Of a stretch of DNA of 64,000 nucleotides, positions 37,564-48,500 are shown piece by piece. The translations under genes and the position numbers were made by a program. Position 1 is the stretch's first letter. Each line of letters begins with the position of its first letter. The DNA is from Pycnococcus provasolii (taxonomy: Eukaryota; Chlorophyta; Pseudoscourfieldiophyceae; Pseudoscourfieldiales): NCBI GenBank assembly GCA_049487715.1, contig CP150555.1, positions 496,001 to 560,000 on the forward strand. Direction: 5' to 3'. The notes under the pieces were generated by a model. It was not told the DNA's origin. It was given only the letters and a program-made list of their open reading frames with translations, and searched no databases.

Positions 37564-38701
37564 TCAATTGGAGGACGAGGACGACGGCAGCCTGTCAAGT
37601 AATCCGTGCTCGCCCTGCGCACCAATCAACGCGAACTTACGTGCGACATCAACCACAGGACCGTTCATCTCGACGTCCACGTTAATGAACACGCGCTCCG
37701 CACCGAGCCACGCATTCCACGGCGAAGGCAATCGATCGAACAAACGCGCCGCGCAGGCACGACTCTCCGAAACACCGTCCGCGACGCACTCCCTCACGCC
37801 CGCTTCCACAAAGTCCCAGTACGCAAGACTCAACTCCACGCCACGCCGGCCACATACGGGGCCGTGCCCTGGGACGAACGTTGTTGCGTTCGTCGCTAGC
37901 AACATGTGCAGCGCAGCCTTGAACTTGCGAGCAGGACCCGTCCACATGATCGGACTTACTCCTATGAACAGCAAGTCACCCGCAAATACCAAATTTGCAG
38001 ATGGCAAGTGCAAGAAGACGTCTCCGTAGCTGTGGGTTCCGGAGACGTGAACAATCTTCATGATAGCGTCGTTTCCTCCTCCACCACCACCACCACTCAG
38101 TGACACGTGACGTTCCCGCTCGTCAAAGGCAATCACATCTTTCGTAGGAACGTCCGCTGTGTTGTCAAAGTCAAATGGCGAGAAAAATTGCATGGCTCGT
38201 AGTTTTCCCAGAAAGCGCACGGCGTAGCCTTGGAGAACATGAGGAGTTCCATAAGTGAGTAGACGTTTGATCCATGGATGCAGAGACATCGAATCGTTTT
38301 TGTCTGAGAAGAACGACCAGACGAGGCGTGCACGCATCACAGACTGCGCGAGCTTCTTCGGTGGTGGATTCTTTGCCATCGTATCCAGCGTAGATTGGTG
38401 TGCAAGAATTCCACGGAGCCCAACAAAGCTCCTGCGCATCGCCGCGAGTCCGTACACGTGGTCGATATCGCCATGCGTGAGAAAAATCCACTGCGGCGTC
38501 ATCCTCCTCTTCTTCGTGCTCACGACGACGAATTGCTTCTGGATTGCCTCAACGAAGTGATTCGTAAGATGTTCATCCGTGAGTGTGTCGACAATGTGCA
38601 GAATTTGATCGTCATAAACAATCACACCCGCATTCGACCAGCACCACGTTCCATCTGGCTGCGTGAATACAAACACGCGAAGACGATTTGGCGATGACTC
38701 T

Positions 38702-38740
<39 letters not shown>

Positions 38741-38958
38741 TCCTGCAAGCCGCAACGCCAAGGTAATGCCTCCAAATCATCCGGAAGGGTTGGCAGCGTC
38801 ACATTTCGATGGAGTTGCATGAACGAGCAGTTCACAGCGACAGGCGGGCTATTATCAAGTTGCCAATACTCGCGTACGGAGGGGTGATTGTGAACGACAT
38901 ACGCAAGCAGCAATGCGACGAGCACAAAGAAGGCATTCACACATCCGACCATCATCAT
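37564..38958 (-). CDS. Metallo-beta-lactamase-fold hydrolase with N-terminal membrane anchor
   Basis: The protein has 464 residues from ATG 38958, with one hydrophobic segment at residues 5-22 acting as signal anchor or signal peptide. A poly-Thr run coded by (GTC)n-type repeats at 38701-38737 lies near residue 80. The zinc-site pattern is LTHGDIDHVYG (a variant HxxxDH that lacks the second histidine of the usual HxHxDH), VSGTHSYGD, LVFAGDLLF and VPGHGPVC. The missing His suggests altered metal binding or a single-metal site. Substrate cannot be inferred. It diverges from the secreted protein at 39258 with a 300-bp shared promoter. Confidence 0.8.
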
Positions 38959-39257
38959 CGAATATGATGATGAAGTGATTGTGGTTTTTACTTCAAGGCG
39001 GCGGGCGGGCGTTTTTATTATCCCTCTGCCCCCTTTTGTTCCCCTCGCTTCCCCCCTCCCTCACTATAATCACTTTACAAATTTCGCTTTCTCTCACGAA
39101 AAACAAAAAAAAAACACTTGCTGCAGCACGTGAACAACCGCAACGAACAACAACAACAACAACAACAAACGCACACAACGAACGTGACAGCAACGACGTC
39201 AGCAACAGCAACGACCCACCAGGAACTACAACGACAACGTCTTCTACACTAGTCACG
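38959..39257. other. Divergent promoter interval
   Basis: This lies between the metallo-beta-lactamase gene and the secreted protein gene. It contains an A9 run near 39105 and a CAA-rich run at 39145-39170. No motif stands out. Confidence 0.4.
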
Positions 39258-40098
39258 ATGGGAAACAAATTCTCCATGATAAGTCGCCTGGCAGTCGTCG
39301 GCACCCTCCTCGGCACCAAGGAGGTGGCTCGTGGGCAGCAGCAAGATTTCGAGGGTTGCACCTGCGATTCTTCCGACAACTTCCTGAGTGGTACCGCATA
39401 CACTAATTGCCAGAGTGAGCCATTCGGAGGAGCGCCGATCACCCTTGACAATATCGCGATGGACCCCGCTCTCTCCGACAATACTGGCAGCGTCACCGTC
39501 GTCTCGTTCCCCTGCGTGACGGAATCGTTCCAGAGTGTGGTTTTACAAGACTTTGGAAACACTTTCTCAAGTCTTGAGGAAGTTCGCTTCGCCAACTGGG
39601 TGACAGGGCATTCCAAATTTTCCGAGCTAAAGGACAACATCATGTCCTATTGGCAGCGCCAGATCAAAAGTGATGAACCAGCCAAGGAGAAAACACCTGA
39701 CGACGAAGTCCACAAAGCTGCTGCGCGTGCGGCCGCTATTGCGCTTGCTGCGAAGGATGTAGGAACGCAGCAGCTCAACCGAAGGACGTTCTGCAAGTCG
39801 TGCAATCAGCACGTGACCGACCACACGACCATCACCTGCCCTCGTGGCAACGGAAGTGGATCAAGACAATGTGTGCATCGGCGACAACAACAACCAAGAA
39901 TTCCTCGACGCGAACCTCAAGAAGCTGGTGACTGGATTGTTGCCCCAGAGTTCTAGTTCTTGCTATACAGAAAGCAATGCTCCCATAGCTCCCACAGTCT
40001 GCGGAGCGAGACCAGATGGAAACGGTCTCTTCTCCCCAGCTGGATGCCCGACACAGGCATGCAAAAAACCCAAAAAAGAAAAGAAAACCAAGCCTTAA
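39258..40098 (+). CDS. Secreted Cys-rich protein with a frame change (unknown)
   Basis: From ATG 39258 the frame codes a short signal-like start (SRLAVVGTLLGTKEVARGQQ) and a Cys-containing part (FEGCTCDSSDNFLSGTAYTN and on), and ends at 39956 in an unlikely Arg/Gln-rich tail. From about 39844 another frame gives the more protein-like DNVCIGDNNNQEFLDANLKK, LVTGLLPQSSSSCY, CGARPDGNGLFSPAGCPTQA and a Lys-rich end at 40098. A missed intron or a real frameshift near 39840-39860 would join them. The middle part contains FCKSCNQHVTDHTTITC, possibly a zinc-binding segment. No family is recognised. Confidence 0.45.
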
Positions 40099-40120
40099 TA
40101 ACACAAAACCAATGTGATGA

Positions 40121-40560
40121 TGGAATGACCCGCTGACTGACGAGCGAGCGAGCAGTCAGTCAGCATTTTTGACTGACCAGTGTTGCGATTCCATCCCTAA
40201 TCCACTAAGTACTGCAGCACAAGAATCACTCAATAACAAATGCTAGCTAGCAGAGATAGACTTTGAGTTTGAGTTTAAGTTTGGTAACAAAACATTTTTG
40301 AGGAAAAACTTGTTGTACTACCACCATATAGTCAAGAAAAAGAAAAGAGTCACCACTTGCTTGAAGAGTTACCACACACACAACATCAGTTTGTTTGTGT
40401 TTGGATTTGTGTGTAATCTTCAATCAACAAACATCATCTATCTTTCAACTACAGCAGTCGAATCATCAAAAACGTCAAAATAACCTCTTCTTTGTTTTCA
40501 CTTGTCTTTGTAGCACCCTAGCTAGACCCGCACCTTAAGCAGTACCTTCTTCTTCTTCTT
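40121..40560. repeat. Shared 3' flank, copy C
   Basis: The segment beginning tggaatgacccgctgactga is related to 25937-26218 and 24398-24590. It contains about 155 bp (40195-40349) lacking in the other two copies. It abuts the 3' end of the genuine aconitase gene, as copy B abuts the aconitase fragment. Confidence 0.85.
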
Positions 40561-40561
40561 C

Positions 40562-43500
40562 TTAAACAGTCAGATCCCTCACAACCGTCTGCAAAATGCC
40601 TCCATTCCTGAAGTACCCAACCTCAGGCATGGTGTCGATGCGAAGCTTCGTGTCGAACGTCGTGTTCACGCCGTCAGGCGCCGCCTCGGCGGTCACCTTG
40701 ATCGTCATGCCAGGCTTGATTTCGTCAAACGTGTCGGGAAGGTGCACGGTGTACGTCTCAAGTCCCGTGAGCTTGTATGTCTCGGCTGATTCGCCGTCCT
40801 TGAACTGCAGCGGGAGAACGCCCATGCCAATCAAGTTGGATCGGTGAATGCGCTCGAACGTCGACGCGATGGCAGCCTTGATGCCAAGCAGGTAAGGTCC
40901 CTTGGCTGCCCAGTCGCGAGACGAGCCTGTTCCGTACTCCTTGCCCGCAATCACAACCATGCCCACCTTGTCCTCGTTCATGTAGCGCTGCGACACGTTG
41001 TACACGTAGTCCACCGTCATCGAGGGAACGTGCAGCGTCTTCGGGGCTTCTGGCGCACCCTTCGTGACCTGCAGCTGATCCGCGCACTTTGCCACCACCA
41101 TTTCGTTTTTGAGCAGCTCGTTCACCATGCGCACGTTGGCGAATGTACCTCGCGCCATGACCTCGTCGTGGCCGCGGCGCGAGCCGTAGCTGTTGAAATC
41201 CTTGCGCTCGACGCCGTGATCCATCAGGTACTTAGCAGCCGGGCTCTTCAGCGCGATGTTGCCCGCAGGGCTGATGTGATCTGTCGTCACGCTGTCTCCG
41301 AGCAGCAGCAGGCAGCGAGCCTTCTGGATCTTCTTCGACTCGCTGAGCACCGGGCTCACATCCGCGGTCATGCTCTTGAAGTACGGAGGCTTGTTGATGT
41401 ATGTCGACTCTGGATTCCACTCGAACAGCTCCTTGCCTTCTCCTGGTACCTCGAGCGTCGACCATGCATCCGATCCTGTGTGATCGTCGTATGTGTGAGT
41501 GTGTGTGTGTGTGTGTGTGTTTGCTGTGAGAAACGTAAACGGAGTGCATCGTAGTCTCCGTCTCTGGCCGTCGCTGCCGCCTCCACTATCGCCGCCGCCG
41601 CGCAACGCGCGCCACCTTGCGCTACGCCACACGCAAACACAAAAACAAGAAAAGCAAAGTGCCATCCCGCAGGCGAACAAATGCAAAATCTAAAAACAGG
41701 AAGGCAAATGGCTCGTATCCCTACCTTTCGACTGCTGTTTCTTGCCGGTAAGCAGACGCTTGAGCGCGCGCACGGGACCCATAACAATGCGATCTAGAAT
41801 ATTACCGCGCTGGTTGAAAATGCGCTCGTAGGTCGCGCGGTACTTCGCGGGCGTGTTCACCTTGGCGACCGTCTGCTTGATGAGCTGGTTGTCCGGCCAA
41901 ATGTCGCGCAGGAACACGGGCGACCCGTCCGTCGCTGTGCCAATCGGTTCCTTCTCGAAGTCGATGCCCACGCGTCCCGCGAGCGCGTACGCGACGACGA
42001 GGGGAGGTGAGGCGAGGTAGTTGCCGCGCGTGAGCGGGTGAACACGCCCCTCGAAGTTGCGGTTGCCGCTGAGCACGCTGCACACGACGAGGTCCTTCGC
42101 CTGCACCGCGTCGGAAACTTCAGGCTCGATGTCGCCCGAGTTGCCAATGCAAGTCGTGCACCCGTATCCGACGACGCCGAATCCAAGCGACTCGAGCGAC
42201 TTGAGCAGGTTAGCGTCCGTCAGGTACTCCGTTACGACGTTCGATCCTGGCGCGAGGCTCGTCTTGACGTGTGGCTGCACCTTAAGGCCCTTTTCAGCCG
42301 CCGCCTTGGCGAGCAGGCCAGCCGCCACCATCACCTCGGGGTTGGACGTGTTGGTGCAGCTCGTGATGGCGGCAATGACGATCGACCCGTGCTTGAGCGT
42401 GCACTTCTCGCCACCCATCGTCACGTCGATCTGATCGTCGAGACGCTCGGGCTTCAGGCCGAATCCCTTGAAACCCACGGGAGAGCTGAGGCACTGCTTC
42501 CAGTCGGAGGGCATCTGGTGCAGCGCAACGCGGTCGTGCGGGCGCTTCGGGCCACTCAGGCAAGGCACGACGGTCGACAGGTCGAGGCTGATGGTGTCCT
42601 CGTAGTGCGGCGCCTTGGCGTCCGTCTCGGGCACGAGGAAAAAGCCATTCTCCTTGGCGTACGAGCGGCACCGCTCGACGTGCTCTTCGCTGCGTCCCGT
42701 CTGCGTGAGGTACTCGAGCGTGACGTCGTCGAGGGGGAAGAATCCCATCGTCGCGCCGTACTCGGGCGCCATGTTAGCCACCGTCGCGCGGTCGGCGAGC
42801 GTGAGGTGCGAAACGCCTGGTCCGTAGAACTCGACGAACTTGCCCACTACCTTCTTCTTGCGCAGCATCTCCACGACCGTCAGCACGAGGTCGGTGGCAG
42901 TGACGCCTACTCCCAGCTCTCCGCTGAGGTGGAATCCCACGACGAGCGGCAGCACCATGGCGATGGGCTGCCCGAGCATCGCCGCCTCCGCCTCGATGCC
43001 TCCGACGCCCCACCCGGCGACGCCGAGTCCGTCGATCATCGTCGTGTGGCTGTCGGTGCCCACGCAGCTGTCGGGGTACACGAGAGGCTCCTCCTTGTCT
43101 CCGTTCGCCTCCTCGGCGGTGTTGACGACGACGCGCGCAAGGTACTCGAGGTTGACCTGGTGCACGATACCGGCACCTGGCGGCACGACGCGGAAGTTCT
43201 GGAACGCCTTGCTTCCCCACTTGATGAACTGGAAGCGCTCCTTGTTGCGCTGCATCTCGAGCGCCTTGTTCTTCTCCACAGCCTTCGGGTCGTTGTAGAC
43301 ATCCACCTGAACGCTGTGGTCGACGACGAGGTCGACGGGAACGAGCGGGTTCACCTTCTGCGGGTTTCCGCCCAGAGCCGACACGGCATCGCGCATCGCC
43401 GCGAGGTCGACGACGGCGGGAACGCCCGTGAAGTCCTGAAGCACGACACGTGCGGGTATGAACGGCACTTCCACCTCTCCTGCGGTGTTCCCGCTGTAGT

Positions 43501-44264
43501 ACGACAGAATCTTCTCCACGTCATCTTTGGTGACGAGCGATCCGTCGGCGTTGCGAATGGCTGTTCAAAGCGAGAGCGAGAGAATGGTGGGGTGGATCAG
43601 ATCAGGCACATGTGAGAGTGTTTTTTTTGGTTTTTTTTTTTTGTGTGTGTGTTGTTGTGGTGGTGACTTGTCAGTGTCTTTTGTATTGTATGGAGTTGCA
43701 TGCACCACAGTGGCACGACTGCATATATATAGTATAGACAAGCAAGCAAAGGCGCGTTGTCCATGCGGCCGCGCCACCACCGATGACCGAACAAGCCATC
43801 CCAGTCCAAGACACAACGAAGCTCTGTGCTGTGCTCAGAATCACACAAGTGCGTATGATCTTGAGCAAACAAGCGACAAACAACCAACAACTCTGGCTGG
43901 ACACTGAGTATGGATCTTGTGCACGTCATGTGCTGCATCGCACCATACTCAAGCAGAGCTGTATCACTAAGTTGTGTGCGCGCGAGTGCGTGTTGTAGGC
44001 AGCCATAACTCACAAAACCACCCTTGATGCGAACTTAAAGGACGTACCCGACTCGAGCAAGACTCTAATGGAGTACGGTAGTTTCCAAACACGCGAATCG
44101 TCCAGAGCATGCAACGAGTAGTAAATCGGAGACGGAGGAGCAGAGGCTGATCCCGAGGCTGATCCCGAGGAGGAGGAGGAAAGGGTACGACGACAAGACG
44201 CATACAAACCACCACCATTACCACCACTCTTTGTAAGATTAACAGGAGAAGGAGAAGACGCCAT
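40562..44264 (-). CDS. Aconitate hydratase (IRP1/cytosolic-type aconitase), three exons
   Basis: Exons on the minus strand are 44264-44048, 43560-41806 and 41475-40562; introns 44047-43561 (487 bp) and 41805-41476 (330 bp) have GT/AG ends and restore the frame as LLES-AIRNADG and [13 protein letters not shown]. The product is about 961 residues. It converts citrate to isocitrate via a [4Fe-4S] cluster; ligands are SCTNTSNP and the [12 protein letters not shown] pair. Other landmarks are [50 protein letters not shown]-type domain 4 and [18 protein letters not shown]. The N-terminus ([21 protein letters not shown]) is Ser-rich and may be an organelle presequence. The second intron has a (CA)n tract just before its acceptor. 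A stray copy of its 3' end is at 26219-26341. Confidence 0.93.
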
Positions 44265-45556
44265 GATAGGATAGGATCAGACGTGTACTCTTGTGTTTCT
44301 TGTCTTAAGAAGACGTCTTCGAGTGTAAGACGTTGACCTTAAGAGAGGATGGACCCGGAGAGAATGACAAGTTGTTGTGTGTTGTGCTTGGGCTGTTGTT
44401 GTTGCTGTTGGGGGTGGAGGGAGGCGGTGCTGAATAGCCAACAATACAGCAGAGTGCTTTTCCTGATGGGACACCAGTGGTGGCCGAAGAAGGGGACGGG
44501 TTGGGACGGGGACGCGATGCAGACGTGTCAAAGAAGAATGCCTTTCCGGACGAAAAGTGAAGTGCTGGACTAGTTGGTACTTCGGGAAGAAGAACCGGGA
44601 CGGGGACGGGGACGTGCACTGTATTAAGTAATAGGTCGACTGACTGATGGCAACCCAGATGGGACAACACCCTGTCACCTGTGGTCTTACTGTACAGGTC
44701 TGCTGCATCGCCGAGTTCAGCGACGAGTACCGTACCGTAGGAATAAAAGGGGAGTATGTATGGGGAATTGGTCCTTTAGTTAGGCACACAGATACCTTAG
44801 TTAGGGCGGCTGTTTCTTGCAACAGAGCTTTGTTTGCACGCTTTGTATTGTGTATGTTTTGTGTGTGTTCCCACCTTACAATAAAACTTTACAGTAGCGC
44901 TGGTAGGTCTCACTGTACTGTAAATACTGTATGTGTTTTCCTTCTTGGTTTGGTTTCGTTTTTCTTCCCAATTCTTGCCGAATTTGGAAAATCCCAGAGG
45001 AGCACTTGGAGTTTGGATTTTTTTTTCAGACATCAGACGACGCTTTTTCTTTTTCCCGAAAAAGCGTTAACATTCGTCCCCCCTCCTCCTCCTTGACAGT
45101 CTAGCTACCATCCTACGATAGGTACGGGTACGGCGGAGGCAGATGACAAGTAAGGCTGGCCTACAATACTTCCTAACCTTAGTCTACCGGGTTTACCGCC
45201 CCACTCACTGTCTTCTTTGACCGGCCAAATACTACTGTATAGTCTACAGTAGGGTGGTAAACAGTACATGGACGACTCTATGTATCAAATCAATGAATCA
45301 GTAGTCAGTCAAAGAAAGGGGACCTCAAGTGACCTCTTGATGCTCGCTTGTGACAATCACAACGAATACATATAACCTTTACTCATAGTTGAACTTGAAG
45401 AATCCTAAATTGACTTTCTATATTACAAAGATTTCGTTTCATTATCATTTTTTATTCTCGAGACATTTCATTCACAAGTCACAAGTCACAACCCACAACT
45501 GCATGCATGTGCCACACACACACACACAAAAAAAAAAACAATTATAAATAAGTAAT
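44265..45556. other. Long intergenic region
   Basis: The region lies upstream of aconitase and downstream of the giant surface-protein gene. It contains a 10-bp inverted repeat acgctttttc / gaaaaagcgt near 45040-45070 and AT-rich DNA. Open frames are short and unconvincing. Confidence 0.4.
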
Positions 45557-48500
45557 TCACAGGTAGCTAATTCGAGAATTCGTCGCACCGTCGCGCAGAG
45601 CAGCCCTCTCGGTAGCGGCTAGCGTGCTCTCCGCACGACGCCACTGCGGCGTAGCTTCTTCGTCCGCGGTGGTGGCAACCACATCCTCTGGGCTCGCGGT
45701 GGCGGGCGCCGGGGAAACGGATTTTGACATCATCATGCGATTTCGTTCCTTCTCCTCCTCGCGTTTGCGCGACTCCCTCTCTCGCACCAAGCGAGACGCC
45801 TCAGCCGCCTCCGCTCGCGCTTCGAACCAGGCGTTCACGTCGTCACCATATCGTTTCCAAATGCCCATGAGAAGAAGCATCACGCCAATCCACGCAATGC
45901 CAGCACCGATGCCGTAGAATAGGCCGTCATAGTTGTACGCATTGGACGGCGGGTTCGGCGGCGGGGCTGGTGGTGGAGGTGGCATAGGAGGAGGTGGACT
46001 CGGCGGCGGCGGAGGAGGAGGCAGCGGGGGACTCGGCGGCGGAGGCGGCGGCGGCGGCGGAGGTGGGGGGCTTGCGCCTTCGAAGTACTGCACGATGCGA
46101 AGCACGCCTGGGAGCGACGCTGCCGCAGACTCGAGAAGCTTCGGGTCGTATGCCTTGGAGAGAGTCTTCTCTATGTCCGCCTCCACCGTCCCGGGACTCA
46201 ACAGGAATGCCACGCGAAGCACGGACATCGACTGCACAGCCTCGAGCGAGGCGGAAAGTGGCGCGCCCTGCGAACGCAACGCGAGCGAGAAGCTCGAGCT
46301 GCTCTGCGGGGCATCTGGCGGCGCCGCGAGGCTTGCCTCGAAATTGGAAAGGATCTCAGTCGCCACTATGGATGAAGGTGGCACGTCCATCGCAAGAACC
46401 GCGCGCACATTCATCGTGGCAGAGCTACCACCACCGCTCTTGCCTTGCAAAAGGCGGCGTCGTGACGACATTCTTCTTTTCTTCGCCGTCGGTAAATCCG
46501 ACGGCGTCACCGCCGTGCTGTTGCCATTCTTGCTCACGAACGTTGTCGTCAGCACGCGCACTTTCGCGTCGCTTCCAGGGGGAATCACCGCGTTCTTCAT
46601 TGCACGCGTCAGCAGCTCGTCCAAGCTGTGGTTCCTTCCATCGACATAGTTGTACATTCCGCCCACGTGAGCACCTTCCACATAATTCGGCGCATTCCAT
46701 GTGAGCTCGGACGCCGTAGACACCAGCATCACGCTCGCCACGATGTGGTGTCGGATGACCGACGCCTTAACGCCCGCGCCGGGGCGTCCAATCACCTGCG
46801 CCACGGCGCGGCCAACGAACGCAGCCTCGGTGCTATTCGCAAGCTGAGCGGGTGACGACGCCACCGCGCCCAGGTACACCGATGCGACTGCCGCACCCTG
46901 CTTGTCTTTATCCGGGCTCGCAAGAGAGCAAAAGCCGTCGTCAAAGTATGTCTCAACCTCCGCGCCGCTACGCTCCTCCACCAGGCTTGGAGTGTCGTAG
47001 CGGTGCAGGCGTATCGAATAAACACGCGTCGTGTACGTGTCCGGAGCCGTGATCGCAATGCGAACGACGAGGCGGGCCCCACGCGGAACGTCCACAATCC
47101 CAAGCGAGTGCTCCAGACCAGCCGGACCGTCGCCTGTGGTGGCGGACTGTGCCTTGTCGTTCGTCTCAACAACCGTACGTGCTCCCGCCATGCCGAGCAG
47201 GCGCATCGACGAGCCAAATTTCGCAAGTGCCCTGATGTCCACCTGGCCACTGTTCGTCGTGACGTGGAACACAGACGCGCACGGCTCGAACGGCGCAGGA
47301 TGCACGGTGGTGATGCGGGTGCCATCACCATCGAATAGCGCAAGATTTTCAAGCAGCGTCGCTTCAACCTCCGAGCGGCGGAGCACGTTCACGCGATACG
47401 TGCTTTCCGCACCGCGAGCTAAGTCGACGCTGTACACAACCATCTGCGGATTCGATCCCGTCACGAGTGGAACATACGTCGTGCCAAGGTTGCTAGAAAG
47501 CAAGCAAAGCACGCCGCTACCCAACGCCATGCCCTCTGAGAATGGCGACGATCCGGTGGGACAACCCAGAACGGCATCCGCGACGACGTAGGCTGATGGA
47601 AACTCAGCGAAATCTACGCTCACGCGAGGATCCGAGGAACTGCCGCCCGATACAAGCTCGTAGCTAAGCGCGTACGCCAATGCTCCGGGAGGGGCGTACA
47701 CCGTGTACTCACTTGTGTACGGGTCGAACACGAGGCCGCCATCCTGCTTGCTGGAAAAGAAACTCGTCGGCTGCATCGCGGGGTACATCGATTTGGCGGC
47801 TTCTGAGCTCTTCAGAGGCTCGAGGGGATCTCCGAACTCATCAACACCTTGCATCCAGAAAGTGACGTCAAGAACACGAAGCATCGGATTGCGAAGCACT
47901 CCGGGCGACGCAGGAGATGGCGGCACACCCGGCGCGGGAGGTGGACTCGGCGGAGGCTGGCGCTTGTTTGCCAGGGCAAGTATGCGTGCATCTGCGAGCG
48001 CATCCTCTAGCAACGCCGGTGGGACGACCAGCGCGTCGTATGCTGATGCGTTGAAGTCTGCGCGCGTTCCATGCGCGATCACGCTCTCCGAGTAACTTGT
48101 ACCACCACCTCCCTTCATCTGCAACCGCATTAGGAACACCCCTCCATCCACCAGGTTACTGACGCCAACCGGCTGCGAAACCTTGCCTAGGTCAATCGAC
48201 CCTGACGTGGCCGTTGTCGTGACCACGGACGGTGCCGACGAGTCGTAGAGGACAAACACCGGAGGGGAGGCGTAGGAGTCAACGCCGACGACGTTCCAAG
48301 CATATCCCTCGAATCCGTCTGGCTCGAACGAGCCCGTCGTATTCAGTGTTAGAGAGGCCGTGTCGCTGTTCGACTCGAAAGAGCTCGCCTTTGCCAAAGG
48401 ACGATCGTACACCTCCACCCTCAGAGGCTCGATGGTGATTTCAGTGTCATTCAAGAAGGAGACGGTGGCGCTGACGACGTACTCCACACGTCCGCGACCT

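Noticed and set aside
42038-43615. 525-codon open frame antisense to aconitase
   Set aside because: It mirrors the strongly conserved aconitase exon and shows the His/Arg/Glu/Val-rich composition of a shadow frame.
44277-44822. 181-codon minus frame just upstream of aconitase
   Set aside because: It is separated from the aconitase ATG by a stop, is low-complexity (Pro/Thr/His/Arg) and has no domain.
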